A stretch of DNA of 64,000 nucleotides from positions 124,001-188,000 of the forward strand of contig JAMXDE010000063.1 of NCBI GenBank assembly GCA_026770025.1, in the 5' to 3' direction. The notes under the pieces are model-generated. The model searched no databases. It had not been told where the DNA came from and saw nothing but the letters and a program-made list of their open reading frames with translations. Within the stretch, counting starts at the first letter, position 1, and each line of letters begins with the position of its first letter. Shown here piece by piece: positions 1-9,841 of this stretch. This DNA is from Craspedostauros australis (taxonomy: Eukaryota > Bacillariophyta > Bacillariophyceae > Mastogloiales > Achnanthaceae). The position numbers were made by a program, and so were the translations under genes.

Positions 1-1045
1 TCGTAGAATACTGATATCTGCGATCCCTACTGCGACCGCACGTAGCCGCCTGTACGTGTGCGGCGTAGCAAAGTACTCGCGCGTAGAAAATGACGAAGTG
101 GGTAGCGGTGTGACTTGTTTTGGCGAATGGTGTTTATTGGAAGAAACTTGCCCTCTTCTCCCACGCTGCAAAAGCCTGTCCCTGTCCCAGTTCCCATTCG
201 CGCCTGGGCAATCATCTTGATTTGGGCATCACAACCTGTACCAGAGCCACGACGCGATTGTGCAAGGAATGGCACAGCGCGGGAACAAGCTTCACCTGTT
301 ATTGTTGTGTCGAAGACGACTCCTGCCCATTTGCGACAATGGCGATCAGCGAATGTGATCCTATCTGTGCGAACGGATCATGGCTGCGTCCTACTACTCT
401 ATACACCAACATCAGTGATCTTGCTGCGAGCAATGGATTGCTTCGTGGTTTTGCCTCACACGATCTTGTGACAGGTGTCCTCTACGACCTAATCGCGCGG
501 CATGGGATGGCACAACGCAACTCGCGACCTCGATGGACATTGCCTCGTCGGTGCAGGGTTGGGCCGTGTTCCTACATGAACGTACTATTATATAATACCT
601 CCCAACAGTTCCGGTACGACCACGACCACGACCACGGCGATGAAGGTTTGGAGGGTTCATCCACTCTACAATTAAGCACAGCGTCCGAATGGAGCGAATA
701 ATTGAGCAGAGGAGAAGTTCATGTGGTATCCCGATACGAGTAGGTCGTAAAGTACTTACGAATTATACTCAAGAGAACATTCTGCTCTACACGGCACTCT
801 ACGTGTGCTATTGTTGGCCTGGTTGCTTCGTGCCTATCGACGACCTAAACCATGAACGAAAGAGCAATTGGGTACTGTTGTCTGCGCGAAGTCATACTTC
901 TCTACTGGGATGGTGCAGTTTGTCAACACTTCGATGGCAAAGGAGCACAAAGCGGGCATGTCGGCAGCTTGGGGGATGGAGATGATTGACGTCTTGGTGT
1001 GGTGCACCATCTCATCTTCTGCTGCGTGGGAGCGTCAATGTCACT
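1..1045. other. intergenic, no supported gene
   Basis: Several open frames up to 193 codons occur on both strands here, but they overlap each other, lack recognisable domains and have no consistent codon bias. I see no gene, RNA or repeat that I can support. Confidence 0.5.
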
Positions 1046-1110
1046 CTCATGCGCTGACCTCATGCGCTGACCTCATGCACTAATCTCATGCACTAATCTC
1101 ATGCACTAAT
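1046..1110 (+). repeat. 13-bp minisatellite, five units, overlapping a stop codon
   Basis: Five head-to-tail 13-bp units can be read: two of ctcatgcgctgac followed by three of ctcatgcactaat. The last unit (1098-1110) contains the TGA stop (complement of 1099-1101) and the last codons of the ankyrin gene on the minus strand. The array therefore begins inside the coding sequence and runs through its 3' end. Confidence 0.9.
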
Positions 1111-3435
1111 CTCACGCGTGGCCATGGCAGAAAATCGCTCAGGTGTGCGGCCTTCGAGGTTCGTTCCGCCGGTCTGCGTCGGATTTTCCCCATTCGTCGA
1201 CGTCTCGGCGGTCCGCTTGGGCTTCAAATCCATCAGGTCCAGCACGTCTGACGGAGCTCGCAATCGATGGGCCATTTGCCATGCCGTTTCCCCTCGATCG
1301 GTCAGAGCAGCTTTCGATGCTGGGTACAGTTGCAGGAGACGGGATAGTACATCCATCGACGCGCTTCCCAGGATCGCCATGTGTAGTGGCAGCTGGCCCA
1401 TGGAGTCCATTGCTCGGCACAGCGACACCGAGGCCTGCGATGGCGCGGCCTCTATCTTGGCAACCGCATCTGGTCCTTCTGCGGCTTGCCCGTGCTCGTT
1501 GTCGTGCCCTGGGACTGCGCCGTCTGCAGAGGCAAGCAAGAAGTTGATCACCGACAACGGGGCCTGCTGCAAGCATGCGAAATGCAACGGAGTGGAACCC
1601 TGATTGGATTTGGCATAGATCGAGTCCGGATTGAGTGAGAGAAGGTGCCGCAACACCGCGATGTCAGCGCCATTCTCGCATGCAAGATGGAGCGGCAGGT
1701 ACCCATCCATATCGGCAACTGCGGCAGATTCCGGGTACTGTCGCAGCAACAGATCGACGCACTGCGCTGTCAGCAATACCATGCCGCTGCTGTTGTAGCC
1801 TGCAGCAGTGGACGCTGCGGACGGCAATGTTGCTAATAGTGGTGTTGCTGCTGCTGTTGCTGCTACGATTGACGAGGCCGGTGATCCCGCGCTACTCGCT
1901 TGCGCCTGCGGGTCATCGTTGGGATTCATCGGGAAGAGAGTGAGCATGTGCAGAGGGAGTCGTCCAAAAGCGTTTGCGGTGGATACCATCGCAGGATTCT
2001 CTTGACTCAAGAACTGCACCACTGATGGGCTGGCCTGATACGAACAGGCGTAATGCAGCGGCGTGCCGACCCACACATCGCATTCATTCATTGCGTCCGG
2101 GTGCGCCCAGTGGCACGCCTCTATGGTCCTCGCTGTGCGGCTGTGCGTCGAGAGACAGCACAAGATGGATAGAGGGAACATGTGCATTGCAAAGTGCTCC
2201 TCCAGATGGTACCTGATGCGACACAGATCTGGGTACTTGGATATGAACTGGTACACCGCCGTCTCGGAGTAGTATGCTGGTTTTGAATGCTGTCGAGAAT
2301 GGGAATGGCTGTCACCTTGGCTGTGCGCATTGACGCTGTGAAGAGCGCCGCGATTGGAGGAGAAGGGTTGCTTATCCCACGGGTCAAAGTTGATCATCTC
2401 GACGAACTTGGATGCCAGCTGATGCAACGTGGAATCCGCCGGGATGTCATCGAAGAGGATCGGACCAGAGGGCGGAATGTCGTCATGGTTCGTGAGACTC
2501 AACGACTGCGCATTGGCCTCATCTCGCGCACCGGATGGTGGAGTACGTGCATCGTTCTGATTCTGATGCTGACGTTGACGCCCGCCATTCAAATCGTCTC
2601 CAAAATGTTCGTTGTGATCAGCAGCATCATGTTCCGTTTCGGTCTCATCTGCATTGTCTTCGTCGCAACCTTCTTCGATGCCTCCCAGCTTTTTGCTGAT
2701 TCTGCCCCCAATGGGCATGGGTATCCTGGCAACGCCCATTCCCATTCCACCTCCCGCGGTGAACAAAGCCGATGACGTGGTATTCTGCTGCCCAACCTTT
2801 GATGCAGCCGATTGTTGTGATAGTTGCGATTGTTGTGGTTGTTGCAATGACACATCTTGGACAGGACTAGAATCCGAAGCAGGCACATCAGCTCTGTTGC
2901 CTTGGGTGGATACGGTAAGATTGCGAGAGCCATCAGCGACATCATCGTCATCGCTGGCACGTTCTTCCTGCGCAGACAACGCATCTGGGGACTTTGCCAA
3001 CATTGCGGCTGACGGATCCAACTGAGGTATTTGCCTCATGTCATTGTTCCCAGCAATGTCGGTGTTGCCTTGGCCATTCCGATTACCATTCCCATAATCC
3101 TGTTCGCGCTCATCATGAGATGCGTTGCTCCCTTCATCCAGCTGGGTTGAGCGGGAGGCTTCAGGTTTGTTTCCCATGGCAAGTTTGTCGCCATTCCCAG
3201 TCTCCATCGTCACGTGCACCCCCGACTCTGCAGTCCCCCGCATCCCTGACTGTGAATGTTCTTTCGTGCGCTGCTTCTGATGTCGAAGCTGTCGATCATG
3301 TTTGCGGTCATCATGGTCGAAGCTATCGACTGCGGCTCCCTCGCCCCCGTCCATCCCCAAGCTGCTGCTCCCACTGTCGATCATGGCTCCTCTGTCAGCC
3401 ACCACGGCCGACGTCTTGGAACTGCATCCCCCCAT
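1099..3435 (-). CDS. ankyrin-repeat protein with N-terminal myristoylation motif
   Basis: A 778-residue protein. It starts MGGCSSK: Gly2 with Ser at positions 5 and 6 fits N-myristoylation, and Cys4 could be palmitoylated, so membrane attachment is likely. Residues about 10-340 are low-complexity, rich in Asp, Gln, Ser and His, and probably disordered. The C-terminal half carries diatom-type ankyrin repeats, recognised by PLHxA cores: TPLHYA (~458), LPLHML (~495), LPLHLA (~580), TPLHFA (~615), LPLHMA (~682) and a degenerate last one (~715). Several helices start with the 'YPxS' pattern common in algal ankyrin proteins. Ankyrin arrays bind other proteins; no catalytic domain is present, so it is probably a membrane-anchored scaffold, with unknown partner. 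The ATG at 3435 is the first in frame and gives the lipidation motif. The stop falls inside a minisatellite. Confidence 0.85.
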   Translation of the reverse strand: MGGCSSKTSAVVADRGAMIDSGSSSLGMDGGEGAAVDSFDHDDRKHDRQLRHQKQRTKEHSQSGMRGTAESGVHVTMETGNGDKLAMGNKPEASRSTQLDEGSNASHDEREQDYGNGNRNGQGNTDIAGNNDMRQIPQLDPSAAMLAKSPDALSAQEERASDDDDVADGSRNLTVSTQGNRADVPASDSSPVQDVSLQQPQQSQLSQQSAASKVGQQNTTSSALFTAGGGMGMGVARIPMPIGGRISKKLGGIEEGCDEDNADETETEHDAADHNEHFGDDLNGGRQRQHQNQNDARTPPSGARDEANAQSLSLTNHDDIPPSGPILFDDIPADSTLHQLASKFVEMINFDPWDKQPFSSNRGALHSVNAHSQGDSHSHSRQHSKPAYYSETAVYQFISKYPDLCRIRYHLEEHFAMHMFPLSILCCLSTHSRTARTIEACHWAHPDAMNECDVWVGTPLHYACSYQASPSVVQFLSQENPAMVSTANAFGRLPLHMLTLFPMNPNDDPQAQASSAGSPASSIVAATAAATPLLATLPSAASTAAGYNSSGMVLLTAQCVDLLLRQYPESAAVADMDGYLPLHLACENGADIAVLRHLLSLNPDSIYAKSNQGSTPLHFACLQQAPLSVINFLLASADGAVPGHDNEHGQAAEGPDAVAKIEAAPSQASVSLCRAMDSMGQLPLHMAILGSASMDVLSRLLQLYPASKAALTDRGETAWQMAHRLRAPSDVLDLMDLKPKRTAETSTNGENPTQTGGTNLEGRTPERFSAMATREISA

Positions 3436-4688
3436 GATGCGATGTCCTTCTGTGAAGTCCTTCTGTGATCTCCGATGACAGGAACAGATGATATGATGTG
3501 GCGAATGACTATAACCGAACCTTCGAATCCTTGCCGTGATCCCTCAGCAACGACAGACGCGTCGTCAATACAATTGGCAGTCCGCAACAATGCACCAATC
3601 GCCTAGTCGCACAGAGTAGCGAGGATGTATAGCAGTAGCGAGGATGTGTTGTAGTCCTATGCTGCCATGCCATGTGTTGATCTTCCAAGGAGGCGAATGT
3701 GCCTCTTCACGCAGTTCGCAGGTCGCACACCTCCGTCTGACTCTCTTGTGTGTTTGTGCACATCGGTGTGTCTCTGTTGTGACACTTTTGGCTTTGTGCC
3801 AGTTTTGGCGGCAGATCCAGATGGGTACGACTTCTCCGACTAACATCGATCCAACCATCCACGATTTCGAATGTTGTTGACGACTGCGGACCGTTCAATT
3901 CACGGTCGGACGTCAGCCAATTGAACGGACACAACAGAACGACCGGACCGTCTGAAGCCTTCTCATCGTGTTGTTGTTTCGCCATGTGTGTTCGCATTGC
4001 AGAACTGACACCAAAAGCCAATGATGTCGCCAAAGACCGGTCACATCAACGTTGGAATAACGCCACGTGTTGTGAATCCCAGAAAACAAACGAGCACGTT
4101 CCTCCAACGATGGCGAATGCAACAGCATGATTTCGTAGAATCTCGGTACAAGTCCACATAGTAAAGAAACGTTGTTGTGACAGCGCACCGTTCGCCTCCG
4201 AACACACTCATTTCGCGCCGTTTCTCGCGCCGGCCATTCTTGGAAAGCCGGGCACGCTGTCGCCAAAGTCAATTCCCTTCACATTTTCAGTTGACACGCT
4301 GTTGTCCGCAAAACCAACTCAACACCTGACATCAACATCAACAAATCGAAGCCACAACCAAGGACCAAATGTTCGTGTTCGCCAGTACCAATACTTACGC
4401 TGTGCGCCAGCAACAATGACGACAATGCTCTACTTCAACGAGATCCACAAAGAGAATTGCGTGGCGACAGCTCCAACTTCAACACTCGATCACGAGTGGA
4501 AAAGCGATCAGCAAAACGAAACGAGAAATGGAGAAGCAGTGGTATCAGTGTCGACGACACTCTTTTGTTGCCTATTATCGCGTCGGCATTAGCAGTCGCC
4601 ACACAAACAACACGCAAACACAAGCGAGGATCTTCGATTCGAATCGACTTTCACTCTTCGCTCCTCCTTCATCTCACAATCCCAAATC
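3436..4688. other. divergent intergenic region between ankyrin and SIT genes
   Basis: About 1.25 kb between two genes transcribed away from each other, so it should contain both promoters. Short open frames (up to 119 codons) are present but none is convincing. No clear core promoter element could be identified by eye. Confidence 0.5.
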
Positions 4689-4741
4689 TTGCAATCTCTG
4701 CAACGCTCAATCACAACAACAACCAGAGTACCAACAAGCAA

Positions 4742-4780
4742 TCTAACAACAACAACGACAACAACAACAACAGCAACAAC
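4742..4780 (+). promoter_or_regulatory. CAA-rich leader just upstream of the SIT start codon
   Basis: A nearly pure run of CAA/ACA triplets with single-base interruptions ends about 5 bases before the SIT ATG. It is probably an unstructured 5' UTR. Similar CAA or CAACAG tracts lie just upstream of the start codons of both duplicated STAND genes and of the transposase gene in this window. Confidence 0.5.
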
Positions 4781-4784
4781 CAAG

Positions 4785-6425
4785 ATGGATCCCCTTCAGC
4801 TCTTCAAGTCGGTGTACTCCACCACACTCCTCATCTTCTCGTTCGTCATCGTCTGCGGACTCATCTTCAACGAAGAGACCAAGGTCTCGTCCGAGGTCCA
4901 CCCAGCCCTCGCCTTGGTCGTCATGATCGCCGCCCTCATCTGGCTCAACATGGTTGAGGGGGGACAGGGTTCCCTCGTCGGTCTCCCACCAGTCGACCGC
5001 GACCTCTACGTCGAATCCCATCCAACCAGCCACCAGTGCACCTCCCTTGCCCACAGGGGTGACAACCTCGACCGCTACCTCATGGGACGTCAGTTCATGG
5101 TCCTCCTCATGGTCTTCACCATCAACCAGTGCGGTGCCCCGCTCGAAGATGCCGAGGTCTTCGGATTCCCAGACATCATGATCAAGATCTTCCTCGAGTC
5201 CGGAGTCGCCATGATTCTCATGACGGCCATGGCTGGACAGCTCAACTCCCAAGTCAATGCCTCCCTCTGCATGCTTGACTACATCAACAACTACTTCGCC
5301 GTCTTCACCCTCTATGTTGCCCTCGCCATCGAGTTCTCCGGACTTCTGCACTCGTGCTACCTCGTCCAGATGTTCTTCGTCTGGGTCTCCGGCAAGGAAA
5401 TCGAGTCCAAGGAAGCACCACGCGACGGTGCCCAGAATGCCTTCTACTGGGGCCGCATCCTCATCTCCCTCGCCATCCTGTGCTACGCCATGACCGTCAC
5501 CCTCGCCGCCCTCTTCGATGGAAAGACCACCATGTGGGACGGGGTGCCAAACGGAGTCGCCGTCATCCTCTTCTTCGTCTTCATGTCCATCGTCGGTATG
5601 CTCGAGGGTATGCAGATCGCATTCTTCGCCGTCGCCAAGCTTCCAAAGGACGAGCGTGGAGACCACCCAATTGCCCGCAAGACTTGCGAACTTCTTTTCC
5701 GTGGAGAGGGACGCAACCTTCCAGGATTCATGATCGGCCGCCAAGTCTGCGTGACCATGTGCTTCTTCATCATCGCCCGTGTCACCACCCTCGATGTCGA
5801 GGTCGGAACCGGCGAGAACATCTTCGATGTCTCTGACACCGCCCAAGAGTTCTTCAACACTGGACTTCTCGGAGCCCTCATCACCACCATCGTCGCCTCC
5901 ATCACATGGCAGCTCGTCGCATCCGTCTTCCCAATCGCCTTCCTCTCCAACCCACTGGTGTACATCTTCCTCCGGATTTGTCTGGCCTTGGAAGCCACTG
6001 GTATCTGCTCCGGAGCCTGGGTTCTCGCTTCCATTCACAAGTCCATCTCTGGCTTCCAGCTCGATGAGGTGTACGTCGGTACCCCAGAGGAGCGCGCCGC
6101 CGGGTTGAGGCCAGACCACAAGAGCAACCGCAACCTGCACCTCGGAACCAACGTCCTCACCGGCGAAGCCGGAGCCGGAAAGGTCCCATCCGAGTACCTC
6201 GAGCTCCAGCGCGCCCTTGCCGTGCGCCCAGAGAGCTTCTCTTCCCGCCGCCAGCGCATCCTCACCAACATCACGACCATCCGCGAGAACATGAACAACA
6301 CCGACGACAAGGACGACACCTCCAAGTACGAAGCCACCCTCCGCGTCCAGATCAACAACCTCCAGAAGCTCAACGCCGAAGAGGAGGAGGACATTGCCAA
6401 CATCGGTTCCGAGATGCACGCCTAA
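4785..6425 (+). CDS. SIT: silicon (silicic acid) transporter, SIT family
   Basis: A 546-residue multi-pass plasma-membrane protein that imports silicic acid, probably with sodium, for frustule building. About ten membrane segments can be followed from residue 9 to ~420. Family signatures are all present: EGGQ at 58-61 with MGRQ at 100-103, and the repeated pair EGMQ at 274-277 with IGRQ at 317-320 (inverted-repeat halves), plus CMLD at 162-165, a motif discussed in the literature as important for transport. Residues ~465-540 form a charged, likely coiled-coil cytoplasmic tail, as in other diatom SITs. The open frame extends upstream to 4689 but contains no ATG there; the ATG at 4785 has a purine at -3 and G at +4. 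Codon choice is strongly C-ending, fitting high expression. No intron is seen. Confidence 0.97.
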   Translation: MDPLQLFKSVYSTTLLIFSFVIVCGLIFNEETKVSSEVHPALALVVMIAALIWLNMVEGGQGSLVGLPPVDRDLYVESHPTSHQCTSLAHRGDNLDRYLMGRQFMVLLMVFTINQCGAPLEDAEVFGFPDIMIKIFLESGVAMILMTAMAGQLNSQVNASLCMLDYINNYFAVFTLYVALAIEFSGLLHSCYLVQMFFVWVSGKEIESKEAPRDGAQNAFYWGRILISLAILCYAMTVTLAALFDGKTTMWDGVPNGVAVILFFVFMSIVGMLEGMQIAFFAVAKLPKDERGDHPIARKTCELLFRGEGRNLPGFMIGRQVCVTMCFFIIARVTTLDVEVGTGENIFDVSDTAQEFFNTGLLGALITTIVASITWQLVASVFPIAFLSNPLVYIFLRICLALEATGICSGAWVLASIHKSISGFQLDEVYVGTPEERAAGLRPDHKSNRNLHLGTNVLTGEAGAGKVPSEYLELQRALAVRPESFSSRRQRILTNITTIRENMNNTDDKDDTSKYEATLRVQINNLQKLNAEEEEDIANIGSEMHA

Positions 6426-7648
6426 ACAGCATCCTGCGTACCTTCGCACTCCGTCCCAGAGACACCGACCCTCTGTCAAATCAATATTGAACATGTATCT
6501 TCTCCCCCAGCGGTTGTAAACTAAACCCAACTTACCAAACACATACTCAAACATTTACTAATGATGCCTTTCATGTCTCTCCTCAAAGAGAGTTGTGTGC
6601 AACGCTGACGTCACCAGCTTGTCACAGCAAGGTCAACCAATCCTCACAAACCAAATCCCAAATGTGCGTCTCCTCAACACAGCTTCGAGCAGAGTACCCC
6701 GCTATGCACGAATGCAGAGATTGGAGTGCGACTGTGTTCACCAATGGCTGATTCTTCACATCAAGGACACAGCCGTTACACCTGCACACACACACACTCT
6801 GTCTCCGGAGAGAATAGGACAATAGGTCGTCGTAAACCAGAGTTGCCTAACGTTCGAGTACGACCTGCAGATACCGGAAAATGCGTCGAGCCTGTAGGCG
6901 ATAACGCTAGTGCCTCAAAGAGCCAGACCAAAAAATTGGCGATTTTTGGCTACAGTTGGCTACAGATTTTGGATCCATTTTTCCCGATCTCAGACTTAAA
7001 GTTGTAGACACTCAATCGAATATTTCCTTACATCTACATCTACGTAAACTTAAGACTCAGGGCTATCCAGGAAAGTAATAACATTGTCTTGTTGTTACTA
7101 CCATCTCGTCGATCTTATTGTGTTTATTGATCCCCTTGGTGTGGTTTTGCCTTCGGACGTCGGACAGACCGGTTGTTTTTTGGATATCGTTGGCTACAGT
7201 TGGCTACACGTAGAATTCTACAGGAGTCCGGTAGGATCTTGCCTCTTTTTTCGAGAAATTCGACCCTCCATCTTTGAAGTCTCCAGACTTAGCGGTCTTT
7301 GGCTCAATCTGTACAATAGATATCATTTCAGATTCCTCTCTCCGAGGCGGTCACAATAAGATGATCTATGCATTGTTGTATTGCTATGGTGTGTTGGTAT
7401 GCTCGCGTTTAGTGCTCCCATGACAATCGGAATGCTGTTTGACCACTCGGATCCACTCTCGGAAGCATGTCTGAAAATTAATTTCCGTTATTCGCGTCAT
7501 CATGACGTCATGAGGAGGACGCAGCAACACGACTGCGACCATGGCAACAGCAACAGATGAAACACCAACAACAGGTGCAGCACCAGCTTTTCTCTAGCCC
7601 AACCGATATCGTCCTCCTCTCTATCTACTCTCCACTGAACATCGCACC
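6426..7648. other. intergenic, contains a 19-bp direct repeat
   Basis: No supported gene. A 19-bp sequence built from two copies of ttggctacag occurs at 6946-6964 and again at 7190-7208. A palindromic TGACGTCA (bZIP/CRE-like) lies near 7503. The right part leads into the decayed transposase. Confidence 0.5.
6946..7208 (+). repeat. pair of 19-bp direct repeats
   Basis: The same 19 bases, themselves a tandem of ttggctacag, are found at 6946-6964 and 7190-7208, 244 bp apart. The spacer sequences are unrelated by eye. Confidence 0.7.
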
Positions 7649-9063
7649 ATGAAGATCCGCCCTGAAAGCCACGTATCGAGTCCCTGTGGACCTCTTGTGA
7701 CCTCTGGAAACAGCAAGGGCAAGGTTCAAAGCATTCTGTATGGTGTTGTCCTCAAGTCTCTCCCCAAGAATCACTGGGTTGTGCACTGGCGTTCCATCAA
7801 TGCAGTGTGTGGACATGCAGGCACCAAGCTGACTTTGTTTGACAAGACGCGAGTCGAATTGGACAGCAGCTGTGTCGAAGAGTTCATCTGTGCGCAGAGT
7901 GTTGGGAGGGGATCGGCGGAACTAGACAAGCACTACAAGACATTGTGGTACCATAACCCTGCCACAGCACATCCACGTTCAGCAACGCCTCTTATTCACA
8001 CCACACCAACGTCTCATCCCCAGGGAACAGCATCTTGACCAGTCATGGTGTGGACATGGACGTCCCCAACCAAAATACAGATAAGTCCAAGACAGGAATC
8101 TCGATGAACAACAAGGATGATGCAGCAGATGACACCCATGGAACCTATGACTCCAGCAAAGGCGATTTGCTCACTGGGGACGAATTCGACTACGTCATGT
8201 GACGTGAAGAAGAGTCCCCAGGATACGTGCACATGGAGGAGAAGAACCAATTGATGGGTACAACAGTTCTGGTCGGCAAGCAAAAGAACGCATGGTCATG
8301 GACGGTGGTGGATGACAATTCAGTTGAACAGTGTGACAAAGAGCCTCAAGCTGAGCTTGGTGTTGCAGGTTTCGACTTTGACAAGAAATGCTTGCGAGAC
8401 GACACCAATCGTGACCGCATCAACCTCCTGGGACTGGTGCAACATCTATGGCCTGGCGATTGGAAACAACAAGTTGACACTTGCAACAGGCATATCATGG
8501 CAGGTGCAATTGATGTTGGCGGCAGGCGGAACAATGAACCCGTGTCTGAGCGTGAACTGTGGGTGTTCTTTGGAATTATGCTCGTGGGCAAGCTTGATTC
8601 GACCACGAAGCTTTGGGGCGACAGGATGAATGAAGGTTTCTGTGAGGGCAGGAATGTCACGACACACATGCCTTTCCATTGCTTCCAACACATCCGCGAG
8701 CACTTCATCCCAAACTTGTTCTCAGACCCGGCCAGGCAACATGACAATAAGTGGTGGCAGATCCAACCTGGGGTGGAGTTGTTCAACAAGCGTTGGCGCG
8801 ACACCATCATTCCAGGCCAGGTACAAGTCATGGACAAAAGCATGACCACATACAAGCCCCATCTGTCGCCCACCGGAAACCTTCCCCATCTGACACACAT
8901 TCCATGCAAGCCAGAACTGCTTGGGGTGGAGTTCAAAACCGTTGCCGATAGTGAAACCGGTATCATGCTCCGTTTAGAGATTCAACGCGGAAAGCGAGAG
9001 ATGGACCAGGCCGATCATGTGAGAGATTGCGGAAAGGCAACTGTTGTCGAGATGTACATGTGA
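7649..9063 (+). pseudogene. decayed piggyBac-type (DDE_Tnp_1_7) transposase fragment
   Basis: The second part (8227-9063) reads as the centre of a piggyBac-family transposase: 'ELWVFFGIMLVGKLD', then 'FNKRWRDTIIPGQVQVMDKSM', 'LPHLTHIPCKPELLGVEFKTVAD' and 'TGIMLRLEIQRGKREM', the order seen in this family. The first catalytic Asp is probably the D of VMDKSM (the usual following Glu is Lys here). The gene is broken in three ways: frame 2 (7649-8038) must shift to frame 1 around 8038-8044 to continue, an in-frame TGA sits at 8200-8202, and the protein stops at 9063 just inside a dispersed repeat that begins at 9043, so the rest of the catalytic domain is missing. No terminal repeats or TTAA flank could be assigned. 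Confidence 0.75.
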
Positions 9064-9841
9064 GTATATGTCGAGATGTACGAGTATATGTGCATCGTTC
9101 ACCCATTATTCTCTCATACGCGCTTGGACGGTATAACTACATTCGTGTCAATAGTATGATGTGATTCGTCAGAATTACAGCGGAAATGGAACACACGAAA
9201 ATGAGCAAGATTTCTGGAGGAAATTTGCAAATGACGATTTCTGAGAGAATCAGAAGATCGTCCGTCCATCCATCAATGGTACCAAGAGAATCTCGAGGTA
9301 CTTCCCAACTAAACCTCAGATGACGATATCATCTGACAGACTCATGCATCACCAATGGAACGTGACATCTGGAGAGCAGAAGGACACCTACTGACGTCAA
9401 CAGGATGTCATCATGTCACCACATCAACATCTGTCTCCAAGTCAGAGCAGGAGGCGAAGATCCGATGACCGAAGGGCATCAGGATCATGGATACAGAAGG
9501 TGAACTTCAAATGGTGAGTACTCATGGAGTAGGAGCCAGTAGTGAATGAATGGAGTGTCGAATGCGGAGTATGCATCAAACACGGAGTATCGTGTAGCAC
9601 GAACACACAATGTTGAGAGAGAGAGAATACAGAGAAGAGCGAGAGAGAGAGCATCTCGCGTACCGACTCATAGTCGGAGACCGAATCTACGAAACAGATT
9701 GAAGCGCCGAGAGCATCGGGCAAGAGAACTGGTGTACACCAAGAGGATCAGAGTAACCAACTATTGAAATAGCAAACAAACAACTATCAACCAACACCAT
9801 CTTCCACGATCATAGATTACCGTGAGTGGAACTTGCCAACA
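9043..9841 (+). repeat. dispersed ~800 bp repeat, copy A (LTR-like)
   Basis: This segment matches, in reverse orientation, 18460-19179 (most of its length) and 19926-20124 (its first ~200 bp). Comparing copies sets the borders: identity starts at gttgtcgagatgta (9043) and ends at ttgccaaca (9841). Length, a CA end and TA-rich composition suggest a long terminal repeat, but the start is GT rather than a convincing TG, and no target duplication or primer-binding site is visible beside this copy. It contains short AGAG-rich tracts. It truncates the piggyBac relic. Confidence 0.75.

Noticed and set aside
4743..6554. 603-codon open frame antisense to the silicon transporter
   Set aside because: It mirrors the strong C-ending codon bias of the SIT gene (Glu/Asp/Gly/Val-rich shadow) and has no domain.
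9043..9841. Calling copy A a proven solo LTR
   Set aside because: The start is not a clear TG, no target duplication is visible (left aact, right cacc), and no primer-binding site or polyprotein lies nearby.
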